From the NCBI GenBank assembly GCA_008933995.1, contig WARS01000026.1, positions 4,726,501-4,790,500 of the forward strand: a stretch of 64,000 nt of DNA, read 5' to 3'. Positions 23,077 to 64,000 of the stretch are shown piece after piece. The notes below the pieces were generated by a model. It was not told the DNA's origin and made no database searches. It was given only the letters and a program-made list of their open reading frames with translations. The translations under genes were made by a program, and so were the position numbers. Origin of the DNA: Datnioides undecimradiatus (taxonomy: Eukaryota; Chordata; Actinopteri; Lobotiformes; Datnioididae). Position 1 is the first letter of the stretch. Each line of letters opens with the position of its first letter.

Positions 23077-25930
23077 GTGAGTGATGTTTGTTGTTATTTG
23101 CAATTGCTTTGCAAATAGTAATTCACGTTGTTCAAAGACTGTGCTCCTCAACGAGACATTATTGTGGTTATTTTGTACAGTCTGTTTAAACAGTACAAGG
23201 TTGGTTATTAGGTATTTACCCTCTCCTGTGGCTGCTAATTATTCTGTAATAAATTGTGCTTTGTAAAAAAAAAACACTTTAGCGCAGACCTGCGGGGAGA
23301 CGAGCTGACAGGCCCTTAGACATCAACTGTTTACCTATCATTTGAGTGATTTGCTCGTGGTCGGGGCATTAAAGGTTGGGGCTTTCGGTTTGTGGTGGTG
23401 CTGACAGTCGTCTCAGTCACTCTGCTCTCGCCCTGTGTGATGATTGTACTTTGTGTCTTTCACCGTTTGCATGGCGTTTCTAAAGTCAGCTGAGCTACCA
23501 GCTAGCCAATGGCTGCACTTCATGTTGCTCGCACATCCAGGCATCACTGTGTCATATATGCTGTAGCCTATAAATAACATGCATTAATTGCATTTTGCTT
23601 CACAGGCAATGAGTACTGCACGACCAGTCACATCATGGACTCTTATAATAATGGCTCTAATCAAATGTGACAATTTTTATGTTAGAAAACTAAAATCATC
23701 CTGATAATACAAATCCAAATGTAAGTTACACCCATATGTATCTTATCCATGCATTATGTATAACCTTAAGCATTGATTGATATCTTAAATATACATATTA
23801 AAAAAAAAACATTGCATCTAATAGTTCCAGTGGGAGCAACAGTGGAAAACATTATGGAGGCTTTCTTTTCTGAAAAAATGCTGACATCTGCTTAACTACT
23901 GAAATCAACACTTTGCTGCTGATCTCTGAGTACTCCATTGTCCATAAAAACTCAGAAGGCATTTACCCGAGTAAAAGAGGGCTCAGTTGTTAATATGAGC
24001 TCCAGGAGTAGTAATCTGCTTTAGTAACATGTAATCCTGATTCATCATTGGCTGATTAAGGAGCCATTCTCTCACCTGGATTAGAGGAATCCTTTGGTAT
24101 GGGACGGTTCTGCTCACTGAGGGGAATGAAAGAGAACAAAAAGGGGGGTTAGATAACACATATTCTCTGTGTCTGTCTCTGTCTTTCCCTCAGCGAACAG
24201 TACTGCGTGTGTGCTACCTACACTCCACTCTCCCATGCTTGACCTGGATTGGACAAAAGTCCCTGTTGTGTTTTCAGCCTTGAGTTCCCCTAATGGGAAG
24301 AGAACAATCATTGTGTGTTTGATTCTAGTGGCCAGCATTTGATATTTTTCATCACATTTCAAAACGCCGCCCAGTCTGAAGAGGCACGGGGAAGCAACAT
24401 GTGCTGTACCAACCGATGCAGTAATTGAGTAGGAGGAGTAGTGAGAGCAGTTTTAATTAACATTATCTTTTCTTGCCCATACACTGCTCTTAAATTACTT
24501 TGCTGGATTCAGATGAATAACACTTTTTCAGGGTGATATTTTAGAACTACTCATAAACACAACTCAACTTCTGAGTTCAATTTTTCATATTCCTCATTCC
24601 TCTATTATACAGCCATTGTCCTGAATATTGTAATTATTTGTAATTATGCCACACAGTCGCAGTTTGAGCCTGACCACCTCTTGTGTTTTCAGTGCAGTTG
24701 AACAGCAGCACAGACAAAGTCAGCTCTTTGAAGGTTTACACCTGCCACTTGTAGTGATGTGGCCCTGTGTGACTTAAGGAGACAGTCTTTCCTGTTAGAA
24801 GCCACCTTTGTTTTTACCTGCCATTGTGGTCAACAGCTGAGCAGCAGAGTTCAGATGTAGACCTGTGCTCCTCTGAATAGTTGCTCCTTGACTTGGAGCC
24901 CATTTGAATTTTGGCCAGCGGCTCTCAGACCTTGTGCTACCTCTGCCCCATCTCCCCACATCACTCAGCCTCCATTTCCCCTTTAAATCTCTGTGGGACT
25001 AAGGCTGAAGTGGAAAAAGGCCGGTTCGATTTAAGTGTTGCATTAATCATGTATAGAAAAGGTGTTGTTCCAGGCAGGTATTGGTTTGAATTCAGTTTGA
25101 ATTTACAGGATTAAGAGGTCTTCCAATCTTCAGTCAACTAAATTCAACACTACTTTTTCATATCTCTTTCAGTTCCCTATCTCCAACCAGGTTATACTGA
25201 ACCTTTCCACTCTTCCCTGACTCCCTGCCTGGTATAACAAAGCTCACTCAGTGTAGTAATCGCCAACGAGATAAAATGCAAACTATTGTAGCTGCTAGTT
25301 GATGGACTTCCTGCAAAGACTGCAGCACATGCACATTTGCTGATAATGGACCTTAAGTACAACTGTACAAATCTGATTGATTTAGAATAAAAATCTCAGA
25401 TTTTCTTGAAATTGGACAAATACTTTTGAGTGAGCTCAGGAACAATTTCGCTCAAAAGTAAAAATAGTAGAAATCATTGAAAATGTCCAGCACAATTTTC
25501 CAAACTCCAGAAAACTTTCATATTCTTTAAAGTTGTTTTTTTGTTGTTGTTTTTTTAAACACTTGTCCCTAACCAAAACATATTGACTTGACTCTTATAT
25601 AAGACAAAAGAATGGCAAATCCTTACAATAGAGAAGCAATAATTATAAAATATTTGACTTTTTTGCTTTTTTAAAATGCCTGGACCATTAGTTGTTGTTA
25701 AATAATTACATTTTCTACTGATCGCCAATTTGGGATCCACTTTTTTAGAGGGATACTCAGAGCAACCAGGGCAGATTAACAGGTTTACAGCAGGCACACA
25801 GACCTGCACCCTGTTCTGGCTCAGTCGTCTGCACCTAGTGTCACTGTGACACTGGACACACTGATGGAAACTATTCCCATACTAATGTAATCACCTCATG
25901 TTTTCAACCTTTTCCAACCACTAAAAGCAT

Positions 25931-26015
25931 TCCTCTCTTCCTCTCTCCTCTCCTCTCCTCTCTCCTCTCCCCTCTCCTCTCTCCTCTCTCCTCTCCTCTC
26001 CTCTCCTCTCCTCTC
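25931..26015. repeat. (TCCTC/TCTCC)n pyrimidine tract
   Basis: About 85 bases of almost pure C/T made of CTCTC and CTCCT units. It continues with lower purity to about 26,350. Such homopyrimidine tracts can adopt triplex structure; here it is intronic. Confidence 0.85.
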
Positions 26016-28580
26016 CATGCACAACTGTAGCTGCTTTTGTTCAGGCAAAAATTTAGCTATAGTCACTGCTTTCATTCACACAAACATTGGCACATATTTT
26101 ATCAGGCAAAATCCCCCCAGCCCCCTTTTTGTCTGTGCCACCCCCCTCTCTTTATCTCTCTCTTGTTCTCTTTCACACACACACATTTTTCCCACCCCTT
26201 CTACTAGCCGGCCCCCCTCGCTCCATCTCTCCTTCCCTCTCTCTCTATTTGAAACTCTGCCGTCCGCCTGCTCCCACCAACTACAATCCCTTCCTGTCCC
26301 CCTCGCTACTTTTTATTCACTCTTTTCATCTACATGTCCCCCTCAATTGCGAAAAACGGTGCTGTCTGTGCGCGCACACTCACAGAGTCCCCTGGCTCTT
26401 CCTTTGTCTGCCTGCCTAATTTTCCAGCAGCAGTTTGGTTCCAGAGGATTAATGTGTGTATCCCCATGAAAAAAAGTGCAGGGGGTAGATTGGGTTGCAA
26501 TGTATTTGCTTTGTTTAAAGTTATAGATTGTGTGGGAGATTTGAGACTTCTGTTTGCACTTTTGTTTGTCTTCATGCAATAGAGAGTGCAAGTAAGTAGC
26601 GTTACGTAGTGTTTTTTTCTTTTTGTCTCAAAGCTTTGAGCACAGATAACAAAAAGGTTCCAGCGGAAACAAACACGGCCTTCAGCGGGTTTTGAAAAGA
26701 GAATAAAAATCACATCTTTGGCAGTCGTGAAGCAAAGGTGTCACAATGATTTTTGCTGCACATTTCAGAAATGATTAGGCAGCTGCAGGTGTTCTCCCTG
26801 TGCAAGAGCCTCACAGAAGCCTGGAGGGCAGGCAGAGTGCAGCACGTCAGATGTTTGGTTCTCATCTACATGAGCGGTGATAGAAAAATGAACAGACAAT
26901 GATTCTGACATGTGAACCTAGGGTATGCTGCGTTGCTGGAGTCATTGTGCCACTGCAGAGAGATGCGACCGCTTCAGCTCTGACTTTGATTTTGTTATCT
27001 TCAACTTTGGTTTAGCACTTTTGCCCACATGGGCAGCTGCTTGGTCATTTGGCTGGTGTCAGGAAATTCCTTTCGGCATTCTTTCATTGAAAGGGGACAT
27101 GGGGTTTGTGTGCGAGAGAGTTTGTGTTTGATGTGTGTGTGTGTGTTTTTGTCTGTGTATAAAAGATAGAACGAATGTGAGAGGGACACAGAAAGAGAGA
27201 AAGTGAAACACAAAGTTTGTTCTGGCCTTTTGGTGTGAGCCTTGTATCTGTATCTGTGTGTGTGTGTGTTTGGAAGGGGAGACTGGGCGGGTATGAGAGA
27301 CAGTGATGGGGTTGAACGTGTTTGATGTACTGTGATAACTCTGTCCGGTATGTGGCTTTCATGGGAACTCCTTGCCCTGGGGACATGGGCGAATAAGCTC
27401 CTGTTTAAAGGGCAACTTCCCTCTCTTTATCGCCTGTTGTTTTTCCCCCCTCTATGTTCCCCACATCCTGTTAGCCTTTACCTTTTTTAGTCTCACTGTA
27501 CACTGCGTTATGAAGTACAGTACAGTGCAAGTTAATATCTGAACTTCTACACTGTAAGAGCTAATTGTATGATTGCTTTGTAGTGATGGAGTTTTAGGAA
27601 TCTATCACTCCCATTAAATTCTTATTATATTAATTATTATTTATCTATGGTTTTTCATTTAGATTAACAAAATGTGTATTACTTTTCCAAATTGAAAGCA
27701 CACAGTTTAAAGTCTGTTATGGGAGGCTTCTAGTGAGGCTGCTAATTACATGTGGTCTCTTAGAGTTTGTGTCTACGTCTCTGGAATGCTGCTGAACTGG
27801 AGTTCTTTCTTGTTCTTTGGGAGCCTCGTAGCAGTTGGTCTAATATCAGCCTATTGTGTTCCTAATTTGACTGACAGCTATTAGCATTGCCTGTCAGAGG
27901 CCTCTGCTTTGAGCCTTGAGAGACAACAGGTTTGATGTGAGTGTTAATGACCACTTTATAAAAGAGATAATAGCCACTGCGGGGCTCGTCTAGAGGCTTG
28001 GTGGGCTTTGCTCATTAAAATTGAAGAAAAAGTCTAGACTTGCTGCTGAGACTCTGACTGAACCTGTCTGTCGCTGCAAAGCACATCCAGGGGCCAAGAT
28101 AGACCATACGTGTGGTCCTAATGGATAGCTGCATGCCTGAAACCTTAGACAGGGGTGTATACAGTGACTCTTGAAGGTCCCACGTGTTCAGTTGTAAAGT
28201 AATATGTGTCGAGTTGGAAACTAACATGTGTGAAAGTGAGTTAATACCCTGGCCCAGACTTTTTACTTTCATTTATTGTGCCACTACACTCCCAGGACAG
28301 CTGCATTCCTTTATTGAGCTTTTGTGCATTAGCACACATCATCTTCCTGTAAGGTCAGATGCTTAATCACAAATGGTGAATTCAGTCTTTATTGCATCTG
28401 TAATTGGTAGCCCAGCCCTGCCTCTCTCAGATATTGGCTCTGGAGTGACTTCAGGCTGGCTGGTGTCTTAATGAAGCAGCTCTGATGCAGCCAGTAGAGA
28501 TATAATACCCAGGGACAGATGGAGAGTGATAGAGGAGAGGTGAAGATAAAGATGTCATGAGAAAGATGGCCACCAGTGTG

Positions 28581-28586
<6 letters not shown>

Positions 28587-28622
<36 letters not shown>
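28587..28622. repeat. (CA)n microsatellite
   Basis: Uninterrupted run of about 18 CA units in wnk3 intron 1. Confidence 0.95.
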
Positions 28623-28625
<3 letters not shown>

Positions 28626-29752
28626 CCAAACAGTGAATGAGTTACAGCATTGCAGGGATATTGCCATGTCAGAGGAAACCTGCTGTGCTCAGTTTTACAT
28701 TCTGCTGTCAGAGGATAACACTGAGGGCCACTTTAAAACAGTCTAGTATCACCCTGCCTGAATGGTTGAATGGGTATACACTGAGTCAGATTGTCTGATG
28801 CCTATGCTGATGATAATCATAATCATAGTTGTGTGTATATTTATGAGCCTTTTGTTGCAGCTGTGTTGTAGTCACTCCAGCATAGTTCAACAGTCCCTCT
28901 GCGTATGAATTATTCACTCTGAACCGGCCCATAGTTCATCATCTATATTTAATGGTTGGGATCACATACTCTTAACTGCAGCTTTCTGTTGACTAATGGA
29001 GCCGTTGAACACAACTTAAGTCACAAGACGCTGATAAACACTCCATGATTGATGAGGTCATGTGTAATTCTTGACCAGGCTAGCTGGATATTCAATGAGG
29101 GCTCTGTGGCATAAATGTCAAAGTTTAGCCCATAACAAAGATGAATCTTTTGTTTGGAAGATTAAGCAGATTAAATGGTTGCTCTCCCAAAAGGGATTTG
29201 GGATGTTGTCACCATATAAGGGTACAAGCCAGACTGCCAGTGTTCACTAGAGTTTGAATTAACATTGACCAATTAATTACCTATGGCCTCTTTGGCAAGC
29301 AGCTGTGGAAAAAGACCATTTACGGAGTTTACTCTACTTTCTCGTATTTTACCCTGAATCTGATCACTGGAAACGTTCACACCAATTATGGAGACCATCG
29401 AAATCTACTCACATTAGGTTTGCTTTACTTTTTGCTGAATCAACAATTCACATATTCTAGGGAAATGTGGTGCCTCTTTGCAAGAATTAACAGTGGCTGG
29501 TCTTATAAGAAAGAGCTGTTAAATCAGTTTCAACATAACGTATCCAATTTAGGGTGGGCTTGCTTTGATATTGGTCCATTATACCCCTCTGAAATCTTGG
29601 GGATCCGCTGACTTTCCTGCTCAAATGTGTCTCATCAAACACAAACAACATGCCTCATGCTCTTAGCAGAGATAAATATGGCAACGACATGACAATAATT
29701 CAGTCCTCTGACTTTCTAACCATTAATGAAATGTTCTGTTTTTGTCTTGCAG

Positions 29753-30207
29753 GGTTCACTTGAAGATATTCACACAACAGTTTGAAAGAAAAACACTGCA
29801 GCTTTCCCAGCAGGCTAGAAAAAAACAACTTGTGTGCTTGTAACAGCTGAGAGACGTGTGGTTGGCTTTGATTAGTGCTGCACCTAAGTGCGTTCTAAAG
29901 AAAACATAGGAAATGGTGAGGCGGAAAGTAAGGACAGAAACTATTCTCTAACAGCTGTGGTCTCGCCCTCACCTGTGCTACTGCAAAGCATCTAATAAAA
30001 GGAGACAAGGAGAGGAAGAAAAGTGGGAGGTTTGATTAAGTACACCCTTCAATCACCTGCTGCACTGGAAGGACAGCCTGACAGACAAGAAGGGGTGAGT
30101 GAGTGACCACAGATAGAGAGAGAGACGGAGACTGACGGAGGAGCAAAAGTTTGGAGGAGGAGGAGGAGGAGGAGGAGGTCTAGGAGGAGTGGGAAAGGCC
30201 ATTCCCC
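29753..30207 (+). other. wnk3: wnk3 exon 2 leader with uORF and GGA repeat
   Basis: The 5' UTR part of exon 2 is 455 bases long. It contains an upstream ATG at 29913 with a 12-codon reading frame closing at 29951, well before the main start at 30208. A GGA repeat (30153-30178) ends 29 bases before the main start. Both could modulate translation, which is inference. Confidence 0.6.
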
Positions 30208-55648
<25,441 letters not shown>

Positions 55649-58600
55649 AACCAAGGCAAAGTCTGAGGTCAATATGAAGGTGCAAGAGATGGAAATGCTA
55701 AGTGGATCAAGATGTAAAGCAGATCCATTTAAAGAATTAGTTCTGTGTATGCATGAGAGAGTTGTGACTGCAATGAATATATGGATTCCAGTGTATTACT
55801 GGAAGAGATGGAGATGGAATGAATGTGCGATATGATAGTTTCTAGTATGTACAGACAGAGGGTAACATGGAACACAGCAACTGGGGTTTATGAATCATGT
55901 ACGTCTGGGTGTTGAGATGTATAAATTCTTAAATGTATGAGTGTGTGCGTTTTTGAGTGTGGTTGAGTGTTTATGGATTATCTGAATACATATCCCTTAT
56001 GTCCTTTTACACAAACTAACGTTCATGTTTGTTTTTGAAACCAACTCAGTTGGAACTGAACTCTCCCTAAGCAGAGACAAGAAGGACAAAATATTTGACG
56101 ATGTGTTGACATTTTTTGTTTAATTTGTCAATGCTTACGATAAAAGGACTATCAGTTTTAAAAGTGCAATTAGTAATGGTCATCTAAATTGATCAGCATG
56201 TATTGTATGGATTTGTCTGTAAGGCATAAAATATTTTTGTAGAAGCACATTGATGAAAACCTGAAGCATAGAAAATCTTTTCTCATGATCATAACGTGAT
56301 CTTTTAAAACTTTATGCCTAGAGCACAAGGCGTTTCAATGGGCAATGAAAAAAAAATGTCAACAGCATGTAACACAGTAGAGCACGGCAAAGTTATCCTG
56401 CTACCATCATTAAGACAATGTGACCAAACATACTGTTGCAGTGTTGTGCACCAGTACAGCATGTGCTTCTTTCGTATTATTTAATGTTTAGCAGCTGTAA
56501 CATAGAATAAGTCTGAAGTAGAAGAGTGCAGATCTGCGCCAGGTGTGATTGGGGTTTTGTTGGAGGAAAACAGGGTGTACAGGGCAAGCTGTGTGTCCAA
56601 CATGAGAGTAGTGAAATGAAGGAGAGACAGTAATTAAGTTACATTAACAAGGTGTAACAAGTAGACAGGCTATGTAGACACAAACAATGGACATAATGTC
56701 CAAATATAGCTACCAAAAGAACCTGTTAACACTAATGTGACCACCAGAAACAATAGTCCAAACAGAAAGCAGATATTGATCACTTGCGGCCATTGTCAGA
56801 TTAGTCAATAAAAAAGTGTTTATAAAAAATTGTGAAGAACAGTAATGATGAACATACACACAATCACAAATGATATTAACCTGATGGGTGCAGTATGTGA
56901 GATGAGCTGTGGACAGATAGGCACAGACACATGCACACATGACAAAATGCCCCTCCAGGTTTACACCTGGCACAGATAATTACCAAGAGTGACAAATCCA
57001 GGTGATTTAATGATATGATGGTAAACTGAAATTTGCCACCTATACTCAGTGGATATCTAGGTACACACGACCCAACACTGCATGACCTTATGACTAACTT
57101 TCCTGAGTGCAAACTGCTTGCACTTGCTGTATATTCATGAATCTCACATTTACTATCTGCATCCAACTGAGATATTTCATCATTGATGGGTAAATTTGTT
57201 TTCAGTACAATATACTTTTACATTTGACATTTTTTCTTTCCGTTTGAGCTCTGCATATCAAAGTATATCACGATGTCACGCTGTGAAGGAATATGAAAAA
57301 AAAAATAATCTGCCAAGTTATTACAGACTGGGGAGACCATATGGGTGATTCCCATATTGCCTTTTAAAATTACTGCATTCTTGTAGGTGTGTGAGTGTTT
57401 TTCTGTGTGACAAAGCTTTGTGATAGTCCCATGGTATGTGACATTATAAACTGCATCCTTCTTTCATTCAAAGCAGCCTCTCAAATGTCATTGTATCCAG
57501 CTGAAAGTGTTTACTCTGCCTATCTTCTGGGCTTGTTTTCCCAAGAAACAAAGAAAGTGAGTGGTTAGACCATATACCGGTTGTAAGTTTGATGTCAAAA
57601 AGTGTTGTGAGACCCTCACTAGCCTATTTGTCAACTTTGTTCAGTGTTAGACAAACAGACTTATTTCAGTTATGAATCACTAGTCTATAACCCTAGGCAG
57701 TGTGGATGCATCTGTCAGAAGCTGAGTTGTGGGCCATTATTGTGCTTCATGCACACTACAAAAGGTTTACTCAAGTCAAAATTATTCCATTCCTCTAATT
57801 CTAAACTCCCTTTATTTGTAGATGCAGAACACACAGATATATCAGCAGCAGGTATATTACTGTACATTTCATTGGGTTATCAGTGCACTTTGCCACATTT
57901 AACCATCGACTGTCAGGTGATGATACACGTTTTGGCATAAAAACTAGTCTGTAGTCAAAGCATCATTTCTGTTTATTAATGATAGAATGATTGTGTGCCA
58001 CTGAAATCAAGAGATTGTACCGGTTGTTAAAGGCTGTTAAATGTGAGTCAAAGGTATTTAAAAAATAAATTGTTAAAGACTAATTTTTGCTAATGGTTAT
58101 GGTATTTCAGAAACCACAATTGCATAATCTAGACTATAACAAGGATTTTCTGTATTTGTTGCTTTTCAGGACAACCCACATTGTCACAGAGATGTAGTTC
58201 ATTATTAGTGAAGGTGAGATACTGTGCTGTTATGTCTGATACTAACATGTTGACTGCAAGCTACAGCTTAATGATCATTATTCATGATGTGGAGCTGGCT
58301 TTGTCCTTGAAGTGTTACCAAAATGTTATCTAAAAGATAAAGATTATTTTTGTATTTTGAGAAGGGGTTGTACAAATTGTAAAATTGTGTTCTCAACATT
58401 ATAAATCTGAGGTTAATTGAAACTAGAAAACACTGGTTTTCATCCCTGTTTACATGAGACTCCCCTGCCTAGATATACCTCTCTGAATCCTGACTAGCCA
58501 GGGTCGTTTAAAATATATATTCAGAGAATTTTTAGTCATTTGTCACATCTTAAGTCAGTTTTGAACCATGACAACCTGAAAAATTCATAACAAAATGACA

Positions 58601-58840
58601 CAACGCTTCCTGCTGGGTTGCACATTAAATATAAGAACCTTTAAAATTAAGACATCAAAAATCTGGGGAGTCCCAACATGGCATTAATGAGAACCAATGA
58701 TAAAAGGACATTTGGCAGAGAAACCTTAAAAAAATAAAGTATGTTGCTGGTGATTTAGCCTCTGTAAATTGTAACTAATTCAACTGTTGATTTTATTTAT
58801 GTTTTGTAACTAATCAAAATAAATGATGTTAAACATCAAA
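55649..58840 (+). other. wnk3: Probable wnk3 3' UTR
   Basis: Non-coding AT-rich sequence follows the stop. Candidate AATAAA signals are near 58065, 58734 and 58818; which is used cannot be told. No second gene is visible between wnk3 and phf8. Confidence 0.4.
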
Positions 58841-59690
58841 GTACAACACTGTGTGGATTCATCACATGCCATAATTTGGCTTGGTATGTGGGGTACTTGT
58901 GCAAACCATAATGACTTCTGCATAACACCAGGTCAAGCAGAGCCATTTGATATATTTTTGTACCATTTTTATAAAATGTACACTATGCTCTCCACTTCTG
59001 CCAACCATTTCTAAACTATTGTATAATTTCCATGTTTAATACATATTCCATCCTGAATTTTCCATTTTAATTTCCCAGTGCAAAATGAAAATTAATCTGC
59101 AAAGATCTAAATTAGAGACAGAGATCCATTACAATAAACGTGTACTTTGGTGTAATTAAAGTAATAAATTATTTCATTCTTGCCTAACAATCAAATTGAC
59201 AAAATAGACAAATAAATGCAAACAACAAATGCAGGGAAAACAGAAAAACACTTCACCACTGGATGAACACAGAAACTTAAGGAAATATATTTTATTTCAT
59301 CACTCATCTCAGCAATCTGAGATCATTAACTGTGGATCCTTTCAACTTGGTATCTGACTGGAATCTTCAAAGTATTTATAATGTGAAATACAGAGAAAAA
59401 TAAATAAAATAATAAATAATAAATAATTCAAAAATAAATTTTTGAATGAAAATGAAATAAAAACTAAAACGTATCACACCTTACCGGATTCTTTATTACA
59501 CTACATCATTTTGCATTTATTTTTTGCATTTTTCATGTATTTTTACAGATTCTATATTTTCTATATTTCCAAATCAACCAACCGTATAAGCAACTGTAAC
59601 GCTTGGAGGTGTTTCTGCAACTTCGTTGCCCCATAAACATTTCGCAACGTTTTTTTCCTGAATGCAACTCAACGTTTCACTGTCCGCAAC
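58841..59690. other. AT-rich intergenic spacer
   Basis: No gene recognised. It includes a simple AAATAAT-type run (about 59395-59460). Confidence 0.5.
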
Positions 59691-60006
59691 TTTATTGTTC
59701 TTTCAATAGCAGATAGCGACGAACAACGGTCTGACGCTACTGCCTTTGAAATGGCGTTGATGTAGTTTAATACACCGTTATTTGTAGTTATATACGCTCG
59801 TTTAACTCGTTTATGGTTTTAATTTTGTGGTCCACTGAATTTTTGGACCTGGTCTCTATATTTGGGCATCACGGAGCTGATAAACAAAAATGTGGTAAAG
59901 CAAACTGCTAATAATTTACGTTGCATAATAAGGCCGCAGCCACCACCGTGCTTGCGTAGGGATTACAACGGCTTTTGAATGCGGGGCCTTCCGCAGCTAG
60001 ACGTTG
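59691..60006 (+). promoter_or_regulatory. phf8: phf8 promoter and noncoding exon 1
   Basis: The sequence becomes richer in CpG from about 59,690. Exon 1 ends at ACGTTG|GTAAGT (donor at 60007), and the next acceptor is at 60665 (TTTCAACAG). The transcription start is not resolved, and no TATA box is evident. Confidence 0.5.
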
Positions 60007-60665
60007 GTAAGTTGCTAGCGTTAAATACCAATTTAGCTAGCAAACGACGCCTCTTTGTGTACCTGAAATCGTTCAGCTGCATGTGTTGCATGTGGCGTTT
60101 CTTTCCAGTTTAAACTGTTTAATGAATTGCACTTGCTGTTTTCTTTTCCAAGTTAAAGTTAACATCATGTTAAATACTTACGTTAGCTTCATCGGTGGCT
60201 AACATGGCTAACGTTAGCATACTTGCTAACCCCGTTAGTGTTTTGATAGCAATACAACATTGACGGATCGTATCGTGTTTACAAACAGCGAGCTAACGTT
60301 ACAACCTGTCAGTTAGCAAGTAGTTAGCAAAAGTAAACTGTATTAAATTGCAGTTTTGGGAAGGATACAAAATAAGTGCTGTATCTACAGTTATGTATTT
60401 TACGACTATTAAGTAGTTTGCTTGTCTTTTCTAAATGAATGTTATGCTAACAAATCGACATTGGGTTTCGTTACCCAGCTAACTAGAGAATGAGCATGCA
60501 GCTCAGGTTGCAGGAGGTGGTTTTAATGTTAACTTAGTTGTCTACTGTATGAAAAATATTTCATTGCTTATTCTCAAAGTAACAAACTTGTGATGCAAAT
60601 GCCGTGTTGTCGTATGTTACGTTAAGCTTTTTATATGTTTTTGTCTATTCTTTATATTTCAACAG
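60007..60665 (+). repeat. phf8: phf8 intron 1 with clustered GCTAAC/GTTAGC words
   Basis: Between about 60013 and 60490 the words GCTAAC, GTTAGC, TTAGCTAG and similar recur at least ten times on both strands, including the perfect palindrome GCTAACGTTAGC (60207-60218). It is a loose cluster, not an exact tandem repeat. Confidence 0.5.
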
Positions 60666-60689
60666 GCTTCCGAGTGAATCCCAGTGGAC

Positions 60690-60725
60690 ATGTTGGTCAG
60701 TAACAGAACCCTGCAAGTGAAGTGA
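60690..60725 (+). other. phf8: Upstream ORF in phf8 leader
   Basis: An ATG in exon 2 opens a frame of 11 codons plus stop, which ends 138 bases before the main start. It could dampen main-frame initiation; this is inference from position only. Confidence 0.5.
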
Positions 60726-60863
60726 CAGACGTGCAGTTCTGCTCAACAGTGCAAATTAATCTTACACAGTTATTAAGGCCTTAATTTTATTAGCTAGTCA
60801 TTCCCATCTGAATTGTTTTTTTGACGTCTTACTAACTGTTGTAAGTTCCCACACACACTCAAT

Positions 60864-63878
<3,015 letters not shown>

Positions 63879-64000
63879 GTAGACAAAATCAGAGTAGCAA
63901 CAGCAAAATTATTAGTACAACATGAAATCATATTTTTATGTTCATGTCACTGCACAAAAGTACTACAACTTAAAAAGTGGCATAACACAGGAATTTACAT

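Larger units (their letters stand above)
23077..29752 (+). other. wnk3: wnk3 intron 1
   Basis: This 6.7 kb intron has no recognised gene. It contains a CT-rich tract (25931-26015 and beyond) and a CA microsatellite (28587-28622). It ends at a good acceptor, TTTTTGTCTTGCAG. The open frames around 26.0-26.5 kb are products of the pyrimidine-rich composition. Confidence 0.6.

Noticed and set aside
26017..26469. 150-codon Ser/Leu/Pro-rich open frame
   Set aside because: Lies in a pyrimidine-rich tract, where stops are depleted by composition; no conserved domain or splice context.
57644..57940. 98-codon open frame downstream of wnk3
   Set aside because: No recognised domain, lies in the probable 3' UTR, and composition is like its AT-rich surroundings.

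Overview
This is nuclear genomic DNA of a ray-finned fish, most likely a spiny-rayed (percomorph-type) teleost. Genes are split by GT..AG introns, the proteins are clearly vertebrate, and several dispersed repeats are of types I recognise from teleost genomes. I cannot name the species. Four protein-coding genes are present: idh3g (minus strand), fam3a (plus), wnk3 (plus) and the 5' part of phf8 (plus, cut by the right edge). I assembled each by joining exons at splice sites. Reading frames close exactly: Idh3g 396 aa, Fam3a 231 aa, Wnk3 3355 aa, Phf8 416 aa so far.

Layout. Bases 1-11,070 are intergenic and hold a decayed Tc1-type transposon, two short nonautonomous-looking repeats and small tandem duplications. 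idh3g (11,098-15,464) and fam3a (coding 16,374-19,516) are divergent and share a compact promoter around 15,465-15,751. Between fam3a and wnk3 (20,670-22,600) lie two CTCF-like motifs, a CRE-type palindrome and a degraded teleost repeat. wnk3 occupies about 22.5-58.8 kb, with a noncoding first exon, a 6.7 kb first intron and an 8.2 kb second intron. Its start codon is at 30,208 and its stop ends at 55,648. phf8 begins with a noncoding exon ending at 60,006, and its start codon is at 60,864.

Roles. Idh3g is a regulatory subunit of mitochondrial NAD-dependent isocitrate dehydrogenase. Fam3a is a FAM3/ILEI-family secreted or signal-anchored protein. Wnk3 is a chloride- and osmotically regulated 'with no lysine' kinase that acts through SPAK/OSR1 on cation-chloride cotransporters. 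Phf8 is a PHD-JmjC histone demethylase. They do not form a pathway; their proximity is a synteny fact. To my knowledge the human orthologues sit in two separate X-chromosome blocks (IDH3G/FAM3A in Xq28, WNK3/PHF8 in Xp11.22), which are joined here.

The most unusual feature is Wnk3 itself. It is nearly twice the roughly 1800 aa of human WNK3 because two very large exons (3399 nt and 2084 nt) encode glutamine-rich, Leu/Ala-punctuated low-complexity regions. The larger exon is phase 0-0, so it could be included or skipped without changing frame. I see no CRISPR arrays, rRNA, convincing tRNA genes or viral genes.
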